A stretch of DNA of 38,980 nt from assembly GCA_044433365.1 (NCBI GenBank), contig JAWXTR010000011.1, positions 1 through 38,980 of the forward strand. Direction: 5' to 3'. Below the pieces are notes generated by a model that was not told the DNA's origin, did not search any database, and saw only the letters and a program-made list of their open reading frames with translations. Of this stretch, positions 31,457-38,980 are shown piece after piece (positions within the stretch are counted from its first letter, which is position 1; each line of letters starts with the position of its first letter). Source of the DNA: CAMQVM01 sp044433365. Its GTDB lineage: Bacteria > Bacteroidota > Bacteroidia > Bacteroidales > Rikenellaceae. Position numbers and translations under genes: made by a program.

Positions 31457-33934
31457 ATGAAAAAATTATTTTTAACATTTACATTAATTATTAGCTTTGC
31501 CTTACTGTCGATAGCAAAAGCTCCAAAACAGAAACCATATTGGGCTAACAGCAGTTATATAAATAGCGGTTGGCTATATCTTGAAAAGGATAGCCGTGAG
31601 CTTCCTACTGAAGCTGATAATAACTATACCGAAATATCTTTACCTCACACTTGGAACGCTCATGATGCACTTTCTCAATTTGAATATAGACGTGGTGCCT
31701 CGTGGTATCGCAAAAATCTCACCATTAAAAATAATCAATTAGACAAGCGTCTTTACCTTCGTTTTGGTGCTGCTGGGCAGCAAGCAGAGGTGTATGTAAA
31801 TGGCACTAAATTGATATACCACAATGGTGGCTACAGTGCATTTACCTGCGAGATTACTGATATTGTAAAGGCTGGCAATAATGTAGTAGATGTGTGGGTA
31901 TCAAATTTACGTGAGAAGTTTACAGCACCTCAAACAGCCGATTTTAACTTCTATGGAGGTCTTTATCGCTCTGTAGAACTTATTGAAGCACCAAAATTAT
32001 CTATTTCTCGTAAATATATGGGTAGTAGTGGTGTAAGAATTTGGAGCGAAAATGTATCAGAGAAAAGCAGTGACTTTAAAGTTAGGGCAATGATAGATAA
32101 CGGTGCCACTAAAAGTGGCGATGTTGTGGTTAGAACCACTATTTCCGACAAAAAGGGAAGAATAGTCTCTGAGGGAACTGCCAAAAAATTGATAGCAGCA
32201 TCCACAACCTCTTCAGTAGAGTTTTCTCTACCTAAAATAAGTAATCCTGAGCTATGGTCGCCCGAAAATCCAACTCTTTACGATGTAAAAATAGAAGTTG
32301 AATTAGATGGTAAAAAAGTGGATGAATTAGAGCTAAAACATGGATTTAGATTCTATGAATTTACAAGTGATAAAGGATTTTTCCTAAATGGTAAGCCATA
32401 TAAACTCAATGGTGTTAGCCGCCATCAAGATTACTATGGTGAAGGTAACGCACTCTCTATGCAACGCCACTATGACGACATACTCCTAATGAAAGAGGCT
32501 GGTATAAATTGGCTTAGAATGGCTCATTACCAACAAGATGACTATATTGTATCGCTTTGTGATAGGATGGGTATACTTGTTTGGGAAGAGATTCCATGGG
32601 TAAATCTAATGCCTGAAGATTCAAAATTTGCAGAAGGGTTAGAGAGTATGCTTACGGAGCTTATTGAACAACATTACAATAATAGTTCTGTAATTATATG
32701 GGGCTTGGGTAACGAGGTGTGGATGAACGATAGAGGCGATGGTAAAGCTAATATTTTTAATCTTCTTACTCATCTAAATGAAGTGGCTCATAAATCAGAC
32801 CATACTCGTAAAACAGTATTTGTAAATGGTGACAACGACCGCCCATTAGATTTTGGTGTTACCCAAATTGCCGACCTATTTGGTTATAATCTCTATCGAG
32901 GTTGGTACCAACAAAACTATGAAACTCTTACTGAGCGTTTGGAAAATATCCGAAGTAGAATGAATGATACTCCTATGTTCTTATCTGAATTTGGAGCAGG
33001 CTCTGACCTTAGAATACATAGCGAAAACCCTGTAAAGCAAGATTTTAGCATTGAATACCAAAACGATTACTTAGAGTCTCATTTTAAACAAATCGAAAAA
33101 ATTGATTGGCTATGTGGATTTAATAAATGGGCTTGGGCTGATTTTGGTTCGGCACACAGAGGTGATTCTAAGCCACATATCAATCAAAAAGGGTTAGTAA
33201 CATTTACTCGTAGTAAAAAAGATGCCTTCTATCTATTTAAGTCTTACTATTCTAAAGAGCCTGTGCTGCATATCGAGTCGCCTACTTGGACTGAGCGTGT
33301 CGGCGATGCAGAAAAAGTATATCGAGTATTTAGCAATATGAAAGAGGTAGAGTTTTTTCATAATGGTAAATCTCTAGGTGTTCAAAATAGTGGATTTGAG
33401 TGGGACGTAACTTTGATTGAGGGAAAAAATAGTTTTAAAGCTATTGGTCGCTCTGGTAAACAAAAAATGAGTGATAGCTATAGCGTTAACTACAGTCAAA
33501 AAGCCAATAATTTTACTGCTACAGCCACTTTAGAGGTAGGTAGTTACGTGGCAGAAAATGCTATAGATGGTGACGATACTAGCTATTTTATGGGTAAAAA
33601 AGGTGCGGAGATAGTTGTAGATATTCAGCAAATAAGTTTGGTTAATGGTGTTAGTATGAGTGTTGTAGAGCCTAGTAAAGGAGGCTATGAGATTGAAATT
33701 GCAACATCTGCGGATGGAAATTCTTATCAAACTCAATTTAGTGGTACGACAAACCCAAGAACTGTTTATGAGACTTTCATGTTCGCTAAACAGCAAGAGA
33801 TAAGATACATTAAGGTGGTATGTAAGGGAGGTAAAAATATAGAAACAACTGGTTTTTACGAAATCAAACCTTTAATTACTTTCGAAAAAGCAGAAAAAAA
33901 TCTTTATGAGAAAATAGGTGCAGGAGAACATTAA
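31457..33934 (+). CDS. Secreted GH2 glycosidase, probable beta-glucuronidase, with F5/8-type C-terminal domain
   Basis: An 825-residue protein with a signal peptide (about 1-22). The GH2 sugar-binding sandwich follows, then an immunoglobulin-like domain and a TIM barrel with HGFRFYEF, GVSRHQD and WLRMAHYQQD. The acid/base is Glu420 (GLGNEVW) and the nucleophile Glu511 (FLSEFGAG). Asn576-Gln-Lys578 fits the NxK motif that holds the carboxylate in beta-glucuronidases, though some GH2 beta-galactosidases have a similar NxKGL. Cotranscription with a hexuronate transporter tips the call to glucuronidase. Residues about 685-795 resemble an F5/8 type C (discoidin/CBM32-like) domain: VAENAIDGDDTSYF, then IRYIKVVCKGG near its end. 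A perfect terminator hairpin follows. Confidence 0.85.
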   Translation: MKKLFLTFTLIISFALLSIAKAPKQKPYWANSSYINSGWLYLEKDSRELPTEADNNYTEISLPHTWNAHDALSQFEYRRGASWYRKNLTIKNNQLDKRLYLRFGAAGQQAEVYVNGTKLIYHNGGYSAFTCEITDIVKAGNNVVDVWVSNLREKFTAPQTADFNFYGGLYRSVELIEAPKLSISRKYMGSSGVRIWSENVSEKSSDFKVRAMIDNGATKSGDVVVRTTISDKKGRIVSEGTAKKLIAASTTSSVEFSLPKISNPELWSPENPTLYDVKIEVELDGKKVDELELKHGFRFYEFTSDKGFFLNGKPYKLNGVSRHQDYYGEGNALSMQRHYDDILLMKEAGINWLRMAHYQQDDYIVSLCDRMGILVWEEIPWVNLMPEDSKFAEGLESMLTELIEQHYNNSSVIIWGLGNEVWMNDRGDGKANIFNLLTHLNEVAHKSDHTRKTVFVNGDNDRPLDFGVTQIADLFGYNLYRGWYQQNYETLTERLENIRSRMNDTPMFLSEFGAGSDLRIHSENPVKQDFSIEYQNDYLESHFKQIEKIDWLCGFNKWAWADFGSAHRGDSKPHINQKGLVTFTRSKKDAFYLFKSYYSKEPVLHIESPTWTERVGDAEKVYRVFSNMKEVEFFHNGKSLGVQNSGFEWDVTLIEGKNSFKAIGRSGKQKMSDSYSVNYSQKANNFTATATLEVGSYVAENAIDGDDTSYFMGKKGAEIVVDIQQISLVNGVSMSVVEPSKGGYEIEIATSADGNSYQTQFSGTTNPRTVYETFMFAKQQEIRYIKVVCKGGKNIETTGFYEIKPLITFEKAEKNLYEKIGAGEH

Positions 33935-34006
33935 ACTACCTAATTGTTCTGTTGTTATAAATTAAGGGGAGTTCTAATAAAATAGGAGTCTCTACTACTG
34001 AGAGTG

Positions 34007-34043
34007 AAAGAGGTTTTGAGGGCGTATTCTCAAAACCTCTTTT
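34007..34043 (+). terminator. Terminator of the transporter-GH2 operon
   Basis: AAAGAGGTTTTGAG (34007-34020) and CTCAAAACCTCTTT (34029-34042) are perfect reverse complements with loop GGCGTATT; T residues follow. It lies about 70 bases after the GH2 stop. Confidence 0.75.
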
Positions 34044-34078
34044 GCGGATATGCCTCACTATTTTATCTAAAAATTGCG

Positions 34079-34127
34079 CTTTCAGTGGTCTCTAAAAGCC
34101 ACTGAAGGCGTGTTTTTGTTCACTTTT
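34079..34127 (+). repeat. Small variable hairpin plus conserved 25-mer, second copy
   Basis: TTCAGTGG, ten bases, CCACTGAA form a hairpin that runs into the 25-mer 34103-34127, identical to 7120-7144. As at the first site, another palindrome follows at once. Confidence 0.6.
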
Positions 34128-34240
34128 CTAAATTGAGGATGACTAAAAAGCATCCATTTAACACAAACAACCCTTGTCACAGAGCTTGTGGCAAGGGTTG
34201 TTTGTCTATTTTAGGGACTTTTGGGTTACCCTCAATTTAG
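34128..34240. repeat. Nested palindrome, element B
   Basis: Outer arms CTAAATTGAGG and CCTCAATTTAG pair perfectly. The inner stem 34164-34204 (CAAACAACCCTTGTCAC, loop AGAGCTT, GTGGCAAGGGTTGTTTG) pairs at 16 of 17 positions. The right flank CTTTTGGGTTACCCTC matches elements C and D; the left flank has decayed. Confidence 0.7.
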
Positions 34241-34298
34241 AAGTTTTTAAACACGTAACTATTTGTAAATTAGGATGATATTAGTTATCTGAATCTCC

Positions 34299-36212
34299 CT
34301 ATTTAAATTCCACATGAGGAGTTTTATCGTCCATATACTCAACTATTTTAGTAGCTTTGCCGTTATATTTATTATCTTTAAAACTAATGTTTTTAGAATC
34401 TCCAATTTTTATAGCAGAGCTTTTTGAATCTCTTTGAGGGAAAGTGCCAGAGTTATTAAAAATATTACCTTCAACATTAAGACCATCAGTTTTCCAAATG
34501 CTCATTACAAAATTATCATACTGATTGAATGTATTGCCAATAATATTAACATTTTTAACAAAATAGTCGTTATATTTATCGTTTTTATCGACTAAACGTA
34601 TTGCAGCACATGGTTTTGTAGAGGTTGCACAATCGTCGAAAGTGTTTCCCTCGATTGTAACATTTGCAGCCTGTCCAGACTCAAACCAATAAGGGTCGCA
34701 TGGACCGCCAATAAGCAATATGCCCTCCATTTCTACCCCCATAAAGTTGTTGCGGATAACTGTTTTGCGAGGAGTCGAGATAAGTATAGCACGTGCTCTA
34801 TTACCGCTAAAGTGGCAATCTTCAATTAATACCTCTGGATATGCCGAAAGATTTTCGACAACATAGCCAGCCTTTACATCCTCTGGAAGCTCCTCTTTAA
34901 AACGAACCACCATAAAGCTACCATTTAACCTCTTTACCGACTCAAGCGTTAGTGTGTGGTGTGGTCTAATCTCTTTGCTATTATCTATAATGCCCATAGT
35001 ATCACCAGCTTTTCCAATAATAAAACCTAACTGTTGGTGATGACCAACGTGTAATCCTAGTGTATGTTTGTCGATAATTTTTTCGACAACTTGGTAAGCA
35101 CCATGCACATTAATACCGTCGTCAAGCTGATTTTGGTAGGTACAACTACGCATTGAAATATTGCCACGACACCCTACAAAGTGCGTTGCATCGGCTGTAA
35201 CCGACACTATACGGTCACAAGAGGGAACAGTACTACACTTATACATATCGATATTTTCGCTATTTTCGAATAGAAATCCCATTCCTCCAGTGTGGTTAAT
35301 AGCTAATGAATTAAGCTTAATATCTTTTGTATCTTCAAACTTTATACCTGGAGCAAAACGACCATATCGTTGAATATTTTTTATACCCATAATCCAACCT
35401 ACCTTGGGTAGATTGTCGTGACCAATAAACAACCTAACTACACCCGGTTCTACCGCCTCTGCTCTTGTAGGATCATCTTTACCTCTGGTTACTACTGCAA
35501 GATTATTTAGGTCGTACATATTTTTATAGCTGAAATTATCGGCATTAAATCTGTCTTTATCCGAAATTTTACCACCATAAGGTATAGAATTTACGTTAGA
35601 TTGGTAAGCCACACGTCCTGTTTTAGGGTCAAACGCATTGTTCATACCTATCTGATGTTCGTAGTAAGATTTTAGAAATATTAACTTGCCATTTCTAATT
35701 TCATAAGGATAATCTTCCGACATTTTCATATCAAAGCTTTGTGTTCGAGGATTTGTAGCCACAACAACACCTTGACTATGAAAAGGTTCTAAAAAATCTA
35801 CCGTGATATTTTTAACCTCCACATTTTCACAATTTTCAAACAAAAATGGAGTCATAATTCCATGAAAAATAAACTCTGAACCATTGCCATCAATAATAAT
35901 ATTTTTCATATCATTCATATAGAAGCCGTAACGAGAGAGAACATCGCCATGATTTGAGTAAAACTCAAATTTTTCGTATGCAAACTCTGGGTAGAAGTGA
36001 TAAGTTCCCTTTTCAAAGGAGATAGTGCCATTTCCACCTCTCTCTTTTAGCTTTTTAATCTCTTCCACAACCCTATATGTTGCATCATCTTTAACATCTT
36101 GCGTAATAGAGATTGTAGCGATATTTACGCTGTTTGTTGCTCTCTGGGAGCAGCTACTTACAGCGAGTGTAAATAGTGCAAGTGAGAGGGCGTTAATTAG
36201 TAATTTTTTCAT
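34299..36212 (-). CDS. GH110 alpha-1,3-galactosidase lipoprotein
   Basis: A 637-residue lipoprotein: ATG 36212 gives MKKLLINALSLALFTLAVSS followed by Cys21 (lipobox VSSC). A further upstream in-frame ATG at 36326 would add 38 residues before the signal and is rejected. The rest is a right-handed parallel beta-helix built of short Asn/Gly-rich turns (INHTGGMGFLFENSENIDMY, VIRNNFMGVEMEGILLIGG). It matches GH110, which removes alpha-1,3-linked galactose from blood-group B or linear B structures. The pair Asp364/Asp365 in LDDGINVHG sits at the conserved active-site position of the family. Exact linkage preference is inference. It has its own -7 element and no visible terminator. Confidence 0.85.
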   Translation of the reverse strand: MKKLLINALSLALFTLAVSSCSQRATNSVNIATISITQDVKDDATYRVVEEIKKLKERGGNGTISFEKGTYHFYPEFAYEKFEFYSNHGDVLSRYGFYMNDMKNIIIDGNGSEFIFHGIMTPFLFENCENVEVKNITVDFLEPFHSQGVVVATNPRTQSFDMKMSEDYPYEIRNGKLIFLKSYYEHQIGMNNAFDPKTGRVAYQSNVNSIPYGGKISDKDRFNADNFSYKNMYDLNNLAVVTRGKDDPTRAEAVEPGVVRLFIGHDNLPKVGWIMGIKNIQRYGRFAPGIKFEDTKDIKLNSLAINHTGGMGFLFENSENIDMYKCSTVPSCDRIVSVTADATHFVGCRGNISMRSCTYQNQLDDGINVHGAYQVVEKIIDKHTLGLHVGHHQQLGFIIGKAGDTMGIIDNSKEIRPHHTLTLESVKRLNGSFMVVRFKEELPEDVKAGYVVENLSAYPEVLIEDCHFSGNRARAILISTPRKTVIRNNFMGVEMEGILLIGGPCDPYWFESGQAANVTIEGNTFDDCATSTKPCAAIRLVDKNDKYNDYFVKNVNIIGNTFNQYDNFVMSIWKTDGLNVEGNIFNNSGTFPQRDSKSSAIKIGDSKNISFKDNKYNGKATKIVEYMDDKTPHVEFK

Positions 36213-36263
36213 CTTTGTAATAATTTTAGGGGATATTGATTGCAAATGCAACTTTTTTAAGCA

Positions 36264-36271
36264 CAAAGATA
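36264..36271 (-). promoter_or_regulatory. -7 element for GH110
   Basis: Minus strand TATCTTTG. Start near 36257, about 45 bases before the ATG at 36212, which supports that start over the one at 36326. No clear -33. Confidence 0.45.
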
Positions 36272-36406
36272 ATAATTTACAGTCTATTTTATATAAAAAA
36301 ATAAAATTAGTAATTTTTTTAATCAAAAAAATACCAATTTATTCTATTTGAAGGGGCACTCACAAAACTATTATCAAGCTATTTTGCAACTAATTACATG
36401 TCTGAG

Positions 36407-36505
36407 GAGGGTGACCCAAAAGTCCCTAAAATAGACAAACAACCCTTGCCACAAGCTCTGTGACAAGGGTTGTTCATGTAAAATGGGTACTTTTGGGTCA
36501 CCCTC
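36407..36505. repeat. Nested palindrome, element C (99 bp)
   Basis: Ends GAGGGTGACCCAAAAG and CTTTTGGGTCACCCTC are perfect reverse complements; inside, ACAACCCTTGCCAC and GTGACAAGGGTTGT pair. Its core loop reads CACAAGCTCTGTG, the reverse complement of that in B and D, so it is inserted in the opposite orientation. It ends one base before the stop codon of the gene at 36507. Confidence 0.75.
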
Positions 36506-36506
36506 T

Positions 36507-36914
36507 TTATTTTTCACTGTTAAATAATTTCGGAGGATTTCCAGAGAAGTCGGCAATTATTGCCTGACAATTTGATATATAAAACACCTCAAAAAGCGGA
36601 TTATCAGCTGTTTTATAGATGTTTTTCACAATTGGAATCTCCATACATAACTCCTTAACCTCCATATTATTCTCGAAGATTGCCTCACCACTAAGTCGCA
36701 TCCACGAAAAATCGGGAGCCGAAACAGTAAGTTCAAATGATGAGTTTGCCTTTAACTCCTTTGAAACAGCCTTTTGGCTATTGGTGCAGAACCATAATTT
36801 TTTGTCGTATTCTGCTGCAAACATAAATGGTCGGCATTTTACTTTGCCATCCAATCCCAAAGTTGCAAGATATTGCACTGGATTGGATTTTAGGTATTCT
36901 ACTAATTCTTTCAT
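36507..36914 (-). CDS. Pyridoxamine 5'-phosphate oxidase-like FMN-binding protein
   Basis: A 135-residue split-barrel flavoprotein of the PNPOx-like superfamily. MKELVEYLKSNPVQYLATLG, then GKVKCRPFMFAAEYDKKLWF and CTNSQKAVSKELKAN make up the typical first half, and MRLSGEAIF the following strand. It lacks the full-length PdxH C-terminus, so a role in vitamin B6 synthesis is unlikely; relatives reduce or bind various flavin-dependent substrates. Function remains open. Nested palindrome C abuts its stop codon. A TAAATTTG element at 36928-36935 could be its promoter. Confidence 0.82.
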   Translation of the reverse strand: MKELVEYLKSNPVQYLATLGLDGKVKCRPFMFAAEYDKKLWFCTNSQKAVSKELKANSSFELTVSAPDFSWMRLSGEAIFENNMEVKELCMEIPIVKNIYKTADNPLFEVFYISNCQAIIADFSGNPPKLFNSEK

Positions 36915-36927
36915 ACTATTTTTTTTG

Positions 36928-36935
36928 CAAATTTA
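36928..36935 (-). promoter_or_regulatory. Possible -7 element for the PNPOx-like gene
   Basis: Minus strand TAAATTTG, 14 bases before the ATG; the leader would be about 6 bases. No -33 match. Confidence 0.35.
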
Positions 36936-36976
36936 TAATAAAATATTATTAAAAAAAATAGATTTTAGAATATAAG

Positions 36977-37142
36977 TAAGTAGGGTAAAATAATTATTGG
37001 TGTATTTTTAATAGTGCTATTGGAGCGATATTTTTCACTATTAAATCTCAATATAGAACCACTATATTTTCGATTCAATAGCAAAAAATCTCGCTCCAAG
37101 AGTGCTATTAAGAATACACCAATAATTATTTTACCCTACTTA
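36977..37142 (+). mobile_element. MITE-like palindrome, copy 3 (166 bp)
   Basis: Same ends and centre as the copies at 12667 and 19592, in the same orientation. Here both terminal arms read TAAGTAGGGTAAAATAATTA with GGTGTAT after TT, so this copy has the best-matched ends. It lies between divergent genes. Confidence 0.78.
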
Positions 37143-37470
37143 ACATACTTACCTCAAGCTCAGGAATGTTGATTATTAATGCAAAAAAGGTTGAAATTTT
37201 CGAGCTATTTTGAGCTATTTTTGCAACTCGAGTTATAAAAAACAACTTTTGTTAATGCTTTTTTATAAAAAACACGCCCTTTGAGCTGGCAAAAATCGCT
37301 GAGTTTCCACTCACAGCTTCTTCCGCTTTTCTTAAAGCGGAAAAAGGTTCTTCAAACCTTTATTGGCATTTATTAATGATTTGAAATAAAAATTTTTAGG
37401 TCACAAATGTTACCTAATATTTAGGAAATATTTTATACATTTGCCACGTTTAAAAAAAATAGTTTGACTG
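37143..37470. other. Gap before the MATE gene
   Basis: No gene. It has direct repeats (GAGCTATTTT twice near 37201; TTATAAAAAACA twice at 37235-37275), a hairpin TTCCGCTTT-TCTT-AAAGCGGAA near 37320 and, at 37264, a minus-strand GGGCGTGTTTTTTA resembling part of the conserved 25-mer. These may be decayed repeats. Confidence 0.5.
37436..37443 (+). promoter_or_regulatory. -7 element for the MATE gene
   Basis: TACATTTG, with a start near 37450, about 20 bases before the ATG at 37471. No clear -33. Confidence 0.45.
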
Positions 37471-38838
37471 ATGAACACCACTTTACACGAAGATAGACTT
37501 GGAACAGAAAAGATGCTTCCACTAATTCTAAAAATGACCATGCCTGCTGTTGCAGCACAGATAATAAATCTGCTTTACAGCATAATAGATAGGGTATATA
37601 TAGGTCATATTGAGGGAATTGGCACTAATGCCTTAGCAGGTGTAGGAGTAACTAGCTCTACCATAATTCTAATTACCGCTTTTTCAGCAATTGTGGGTAT
37701 TGGTGGTGCTCCTCTAGCCTCAATTGCGCTTGGACAAGGCAATAGAGAGCGAGCAGAGAAGATTCTTGGCAATGGTGCTATGCTTTTGGTTATTTTTACG
37801 ATCGTTACGATGGTTGTAACCTATGGCTTTATGGATAAAATTCTATATGCAACTGGTGCATCCGACAACACTATAGGTTTTGCAAACGACTATCTCAACA
37901 CCTATCTTATAGGGACAATTTTCGTACTTATTTCTACAGGTCTTAATACTTTTATAAACGTCCAAGGACGACCATCAATAGCGATGTGGGCGGTAATTAT
38001 TGGGGCGGTGTTAAATATCTCTCTCGATCCGCTTTTTATCTTCACTTTTGATATGGGGGTGAGAGGTGCTGCTTTAGCAACGGTAATTTCTCAGTTTGTA
38101 AGCGCACTAATAATCATCCTATTTCTAACATCTAAAAAGGCAACACTAAAACTTACGTTGTCGAATATGAAACTTAGACGAAGAGTAGTTGGGGGTATTA
38201 TGGCTCTTGGTTTTTCACCATTTATTATGGCATCTACCGAGGCTATAGTTGGATTTGTTTTGAATGGAAGTCTAAAATATTATGGCGATATTCATATTAG
38301 TGCAATGGCAATAATTCAAAGTGCTCTACTCTTTGTAAGTGTGCCGATAACAGGGTTTTCACAAGGGTTTATGCCTATAATTGGATATAATTTTGGGCAT
38401 AATTATATGGATAGAGTAAAGGAGTGTTTTAAGATAGTTCTAATTATTATGACTTCGTTTAATTTTATTCTTATTACAACAATGATTATAATACCTCATC
38501 ATGTTTCACATATATTTACCAATGATGGTGAGTTGATAATGTTGCTTCAAAAATTTATGCCTATCTTCTTCTTCGGAATGACCCTTTTTGGAGTGCAACG
38601 TACTTGCCAAAGTATGTTTATAGCGTTGGGTCAAGCAAAAATCTCTATTTTTATAGCTATTTTAAGAAAAATTATCTTACTAATCCCCCTAGCACTTATT
38701 CTTCCAAACTATATAGGAGTTGAGGGCATATATTTAGCTGAATCAATCTCTGACGCAACAGCAGCAATTTGTTGTGCTATAATATTCTTTATAGCATTTC
38801 CTCGTATTGTCCGCAAAGGAGCTAAGGTTAATCCGTAG
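37471..38838 (+). CDS. MATE-family efflux transporter
   Basis: A 455-residue inner-membrane protein with about 12 hydrophobic segments in two similar halves, expected to export drugs or metabolites in exchange for Na+ or H+. Hallmarks: MTMPAVAAQIINLLYSIIDR-type first helix (seen as MTMPAVAAQIINLLYSI then DRVYIGHI), GIGGAPLASIALGQGN, FINVQGRPSIAMWAVIIGA and the second-half GFSQGFMPIIGYNFGH. It belongs with the DinF/NorM-like branch most common in anaerobes. Substrate cannot be inferred. It stands alone, with nested palindrome D behind it. Confidence 0.93.
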   Translation: MNTTLHEDRLGTEKMLPLILKMTMPAVAAQIINLLYSIIDRVYIGHIEGIGTNALAGVGVTSSTIILITAFSAIVGIGGAPLASIALGQGNRERAEKILGNGAMLLVIFTIVTMVVTYGFMDKILYATGASDNTIGFANDYLNTYLIGTIFVLISTGLNTFINVQGRPSIAMWAVIIGAVLNISLDPLFIFTFDMGVRGAALATVISQFVSALIIILFLTSKKATLKLTLSNMKLRRRVVGGIMALGFSPFIMASTEAIVGFVLNGSLKYYGDIHISAMAIIQSALLFVSVPITGFSQGFMPIIGYNFGHNYMDRVKECFKIVLIIMTSFNFILITTMIIIPHHVSHIFTNDGELIMLLQKFMPIFFFGMTLFGVQRTCQSMFIALGQAKISIFIAILRKIILLIPLALILPNYIGVEGIYLAESISDATAAICCAIIFFIAFPRIVRKGAKVNP

Positions 38839-38884
38839 TTTGGCTAAATAATTGGGTTTCCGCCCCCACAGTACAGACGTAGTA

Positions 38885-38980
38885 GAGGGTGACCCAAAAG
38901 CACCTATTTTACATGAACAACCCTTGTCACAGAGCTTGTGGCAAGGGTTGTTTCTATATTTAAAGGGCTTTTGGGTCACC
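38885..38980. repeat. Nested palindrome, element D (cut by window end)
   Basis: GAGGGTGACCCAAAAG on the left and CTTTTGGGTCACC on the right, where the window ends. The inner stem GAACAACCCTTGTCAC, loop AGAGCTT, GTGGCAAGGGTTGTTT is almost the same as in B and in the same orientation. It follows the MATE gene by 46 bases. Confidence 0.72.

Larger units (their letters stand above)
33935..34298. other. Gap between convergent GH2 and GH110 genes
   Basis: No gene. It begins with a fragment of the hairpin repeat (GGGGAGTTCTAAT at 33966), then the GH2 terminator, a small hairpin with the conserved 25-mer and nested palindrome B. No separate terminator for GH110 is seen. Confidence 0.6.

Noticed and set aside
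36213..36326. Longer N-terminus of the GH110 protein
   Set aside because: It would bury a clear lipoprotein signal, and the likely promoter at 36264-36271 lies inside that extension.
36360..36510. Nested palindromes as integron attC sites
   Set aside because: They are long hairpins near gene ends, but I find no GTTRRRY/RYYYAAC core pair at the ends, no integrase gene and no array of cassettes.

Overview
This 38,980-base window is AT-rich chromosomal DNA from a member of the Bacteroidota, most likely a host-associated Bacteroidales. Several independent signs agree. Many genes are preceded by the Bacteroidota promoter pattern (TTTG, about 19 bases, TAnnTTTG) and few by a Shine-Dalgarno sequence. 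Rho carries a long disordered insert. Phosphofructokinase is of the pyrophosphate type. Several secreted glycosidases have signal peptides or lipoboxes. I see no rRNA, tRNA, CRISPR array, phage gene or transposase gene.

Layout. 1-521 is a truncated gene of unknown function (minus strand). 989-2497 holds a DUF1080-type secreted protein and a SpoU-class RNA methyltransferase (both minus). 2698-6999 is carA-carB. 7000-7732 is a repeat-rich gap between convergent genes. 7733-12527 (minus) holds rho, a C11 (clostripain-like) lipoprotein protease, a long-chain polyprenyl diphosphate synthase and rpiB. 12921-19563 (plus) runs kdsB, a LuxC-type acyl-CoA reductase, a DUF2007-like protein, pta, ackA, ptb and buk. 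19893-24698 (plus) has fructose-bisphosphate aldolase, PPi-phosphofructokinase and a secreted GH36 alpha-galactosidase. 24920-33934 holds a HAD phosphatase/mutase and a hexuronate locus: uxaC, uxuA and a LacI repressor on minus, divergent from a hexuronate transporter and a GH2 glycosidase on plus. 34299-36212 is a GH110 alpha-1,3-galactosidase lipoprotein (minus), followed by a pyridoxamine-oxidase-like protein (minus) and a MATE exporter (plus).

How it fits together. The hexuronate genes would free glucuronate outside the cytoplasm (GH2), import it (MFS) and convert it to fructuronate (UxaC). Mannonate, formed by a reductase not in the window, goes to 2-keto-3-deoxygluconate (UxuA). The LacI regulator probably acts on a palindrome (CAAACGTTTG) lying almost exactly between two mirror-image -7 elements. 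GH36 and GH110 point to use of alpha-galactosides, perhaps host glycans. Aldolase and PPi-phosphofructokinase feed glycolysis. pta-ackA and ptb-buk make ATP from acyl-CoA and release short-chain acids.

The least explained material is between genes: three copies of a ~167-bp full-length palindrome (MITE-like); four ~95-115-bp nested palindromes with conserved outer arms but variable inner stems; a ~43-bp hairpin repeat in at least six places, two of which flank the hexuronate control region as inverted copies; and a REP-like cluster plus a perfect 25-bp inverted repeat behind carB. No enzyme that could mobilise them is encoded here. I found no clearly new protein system; the repeats are the main candidates for something undescribed.
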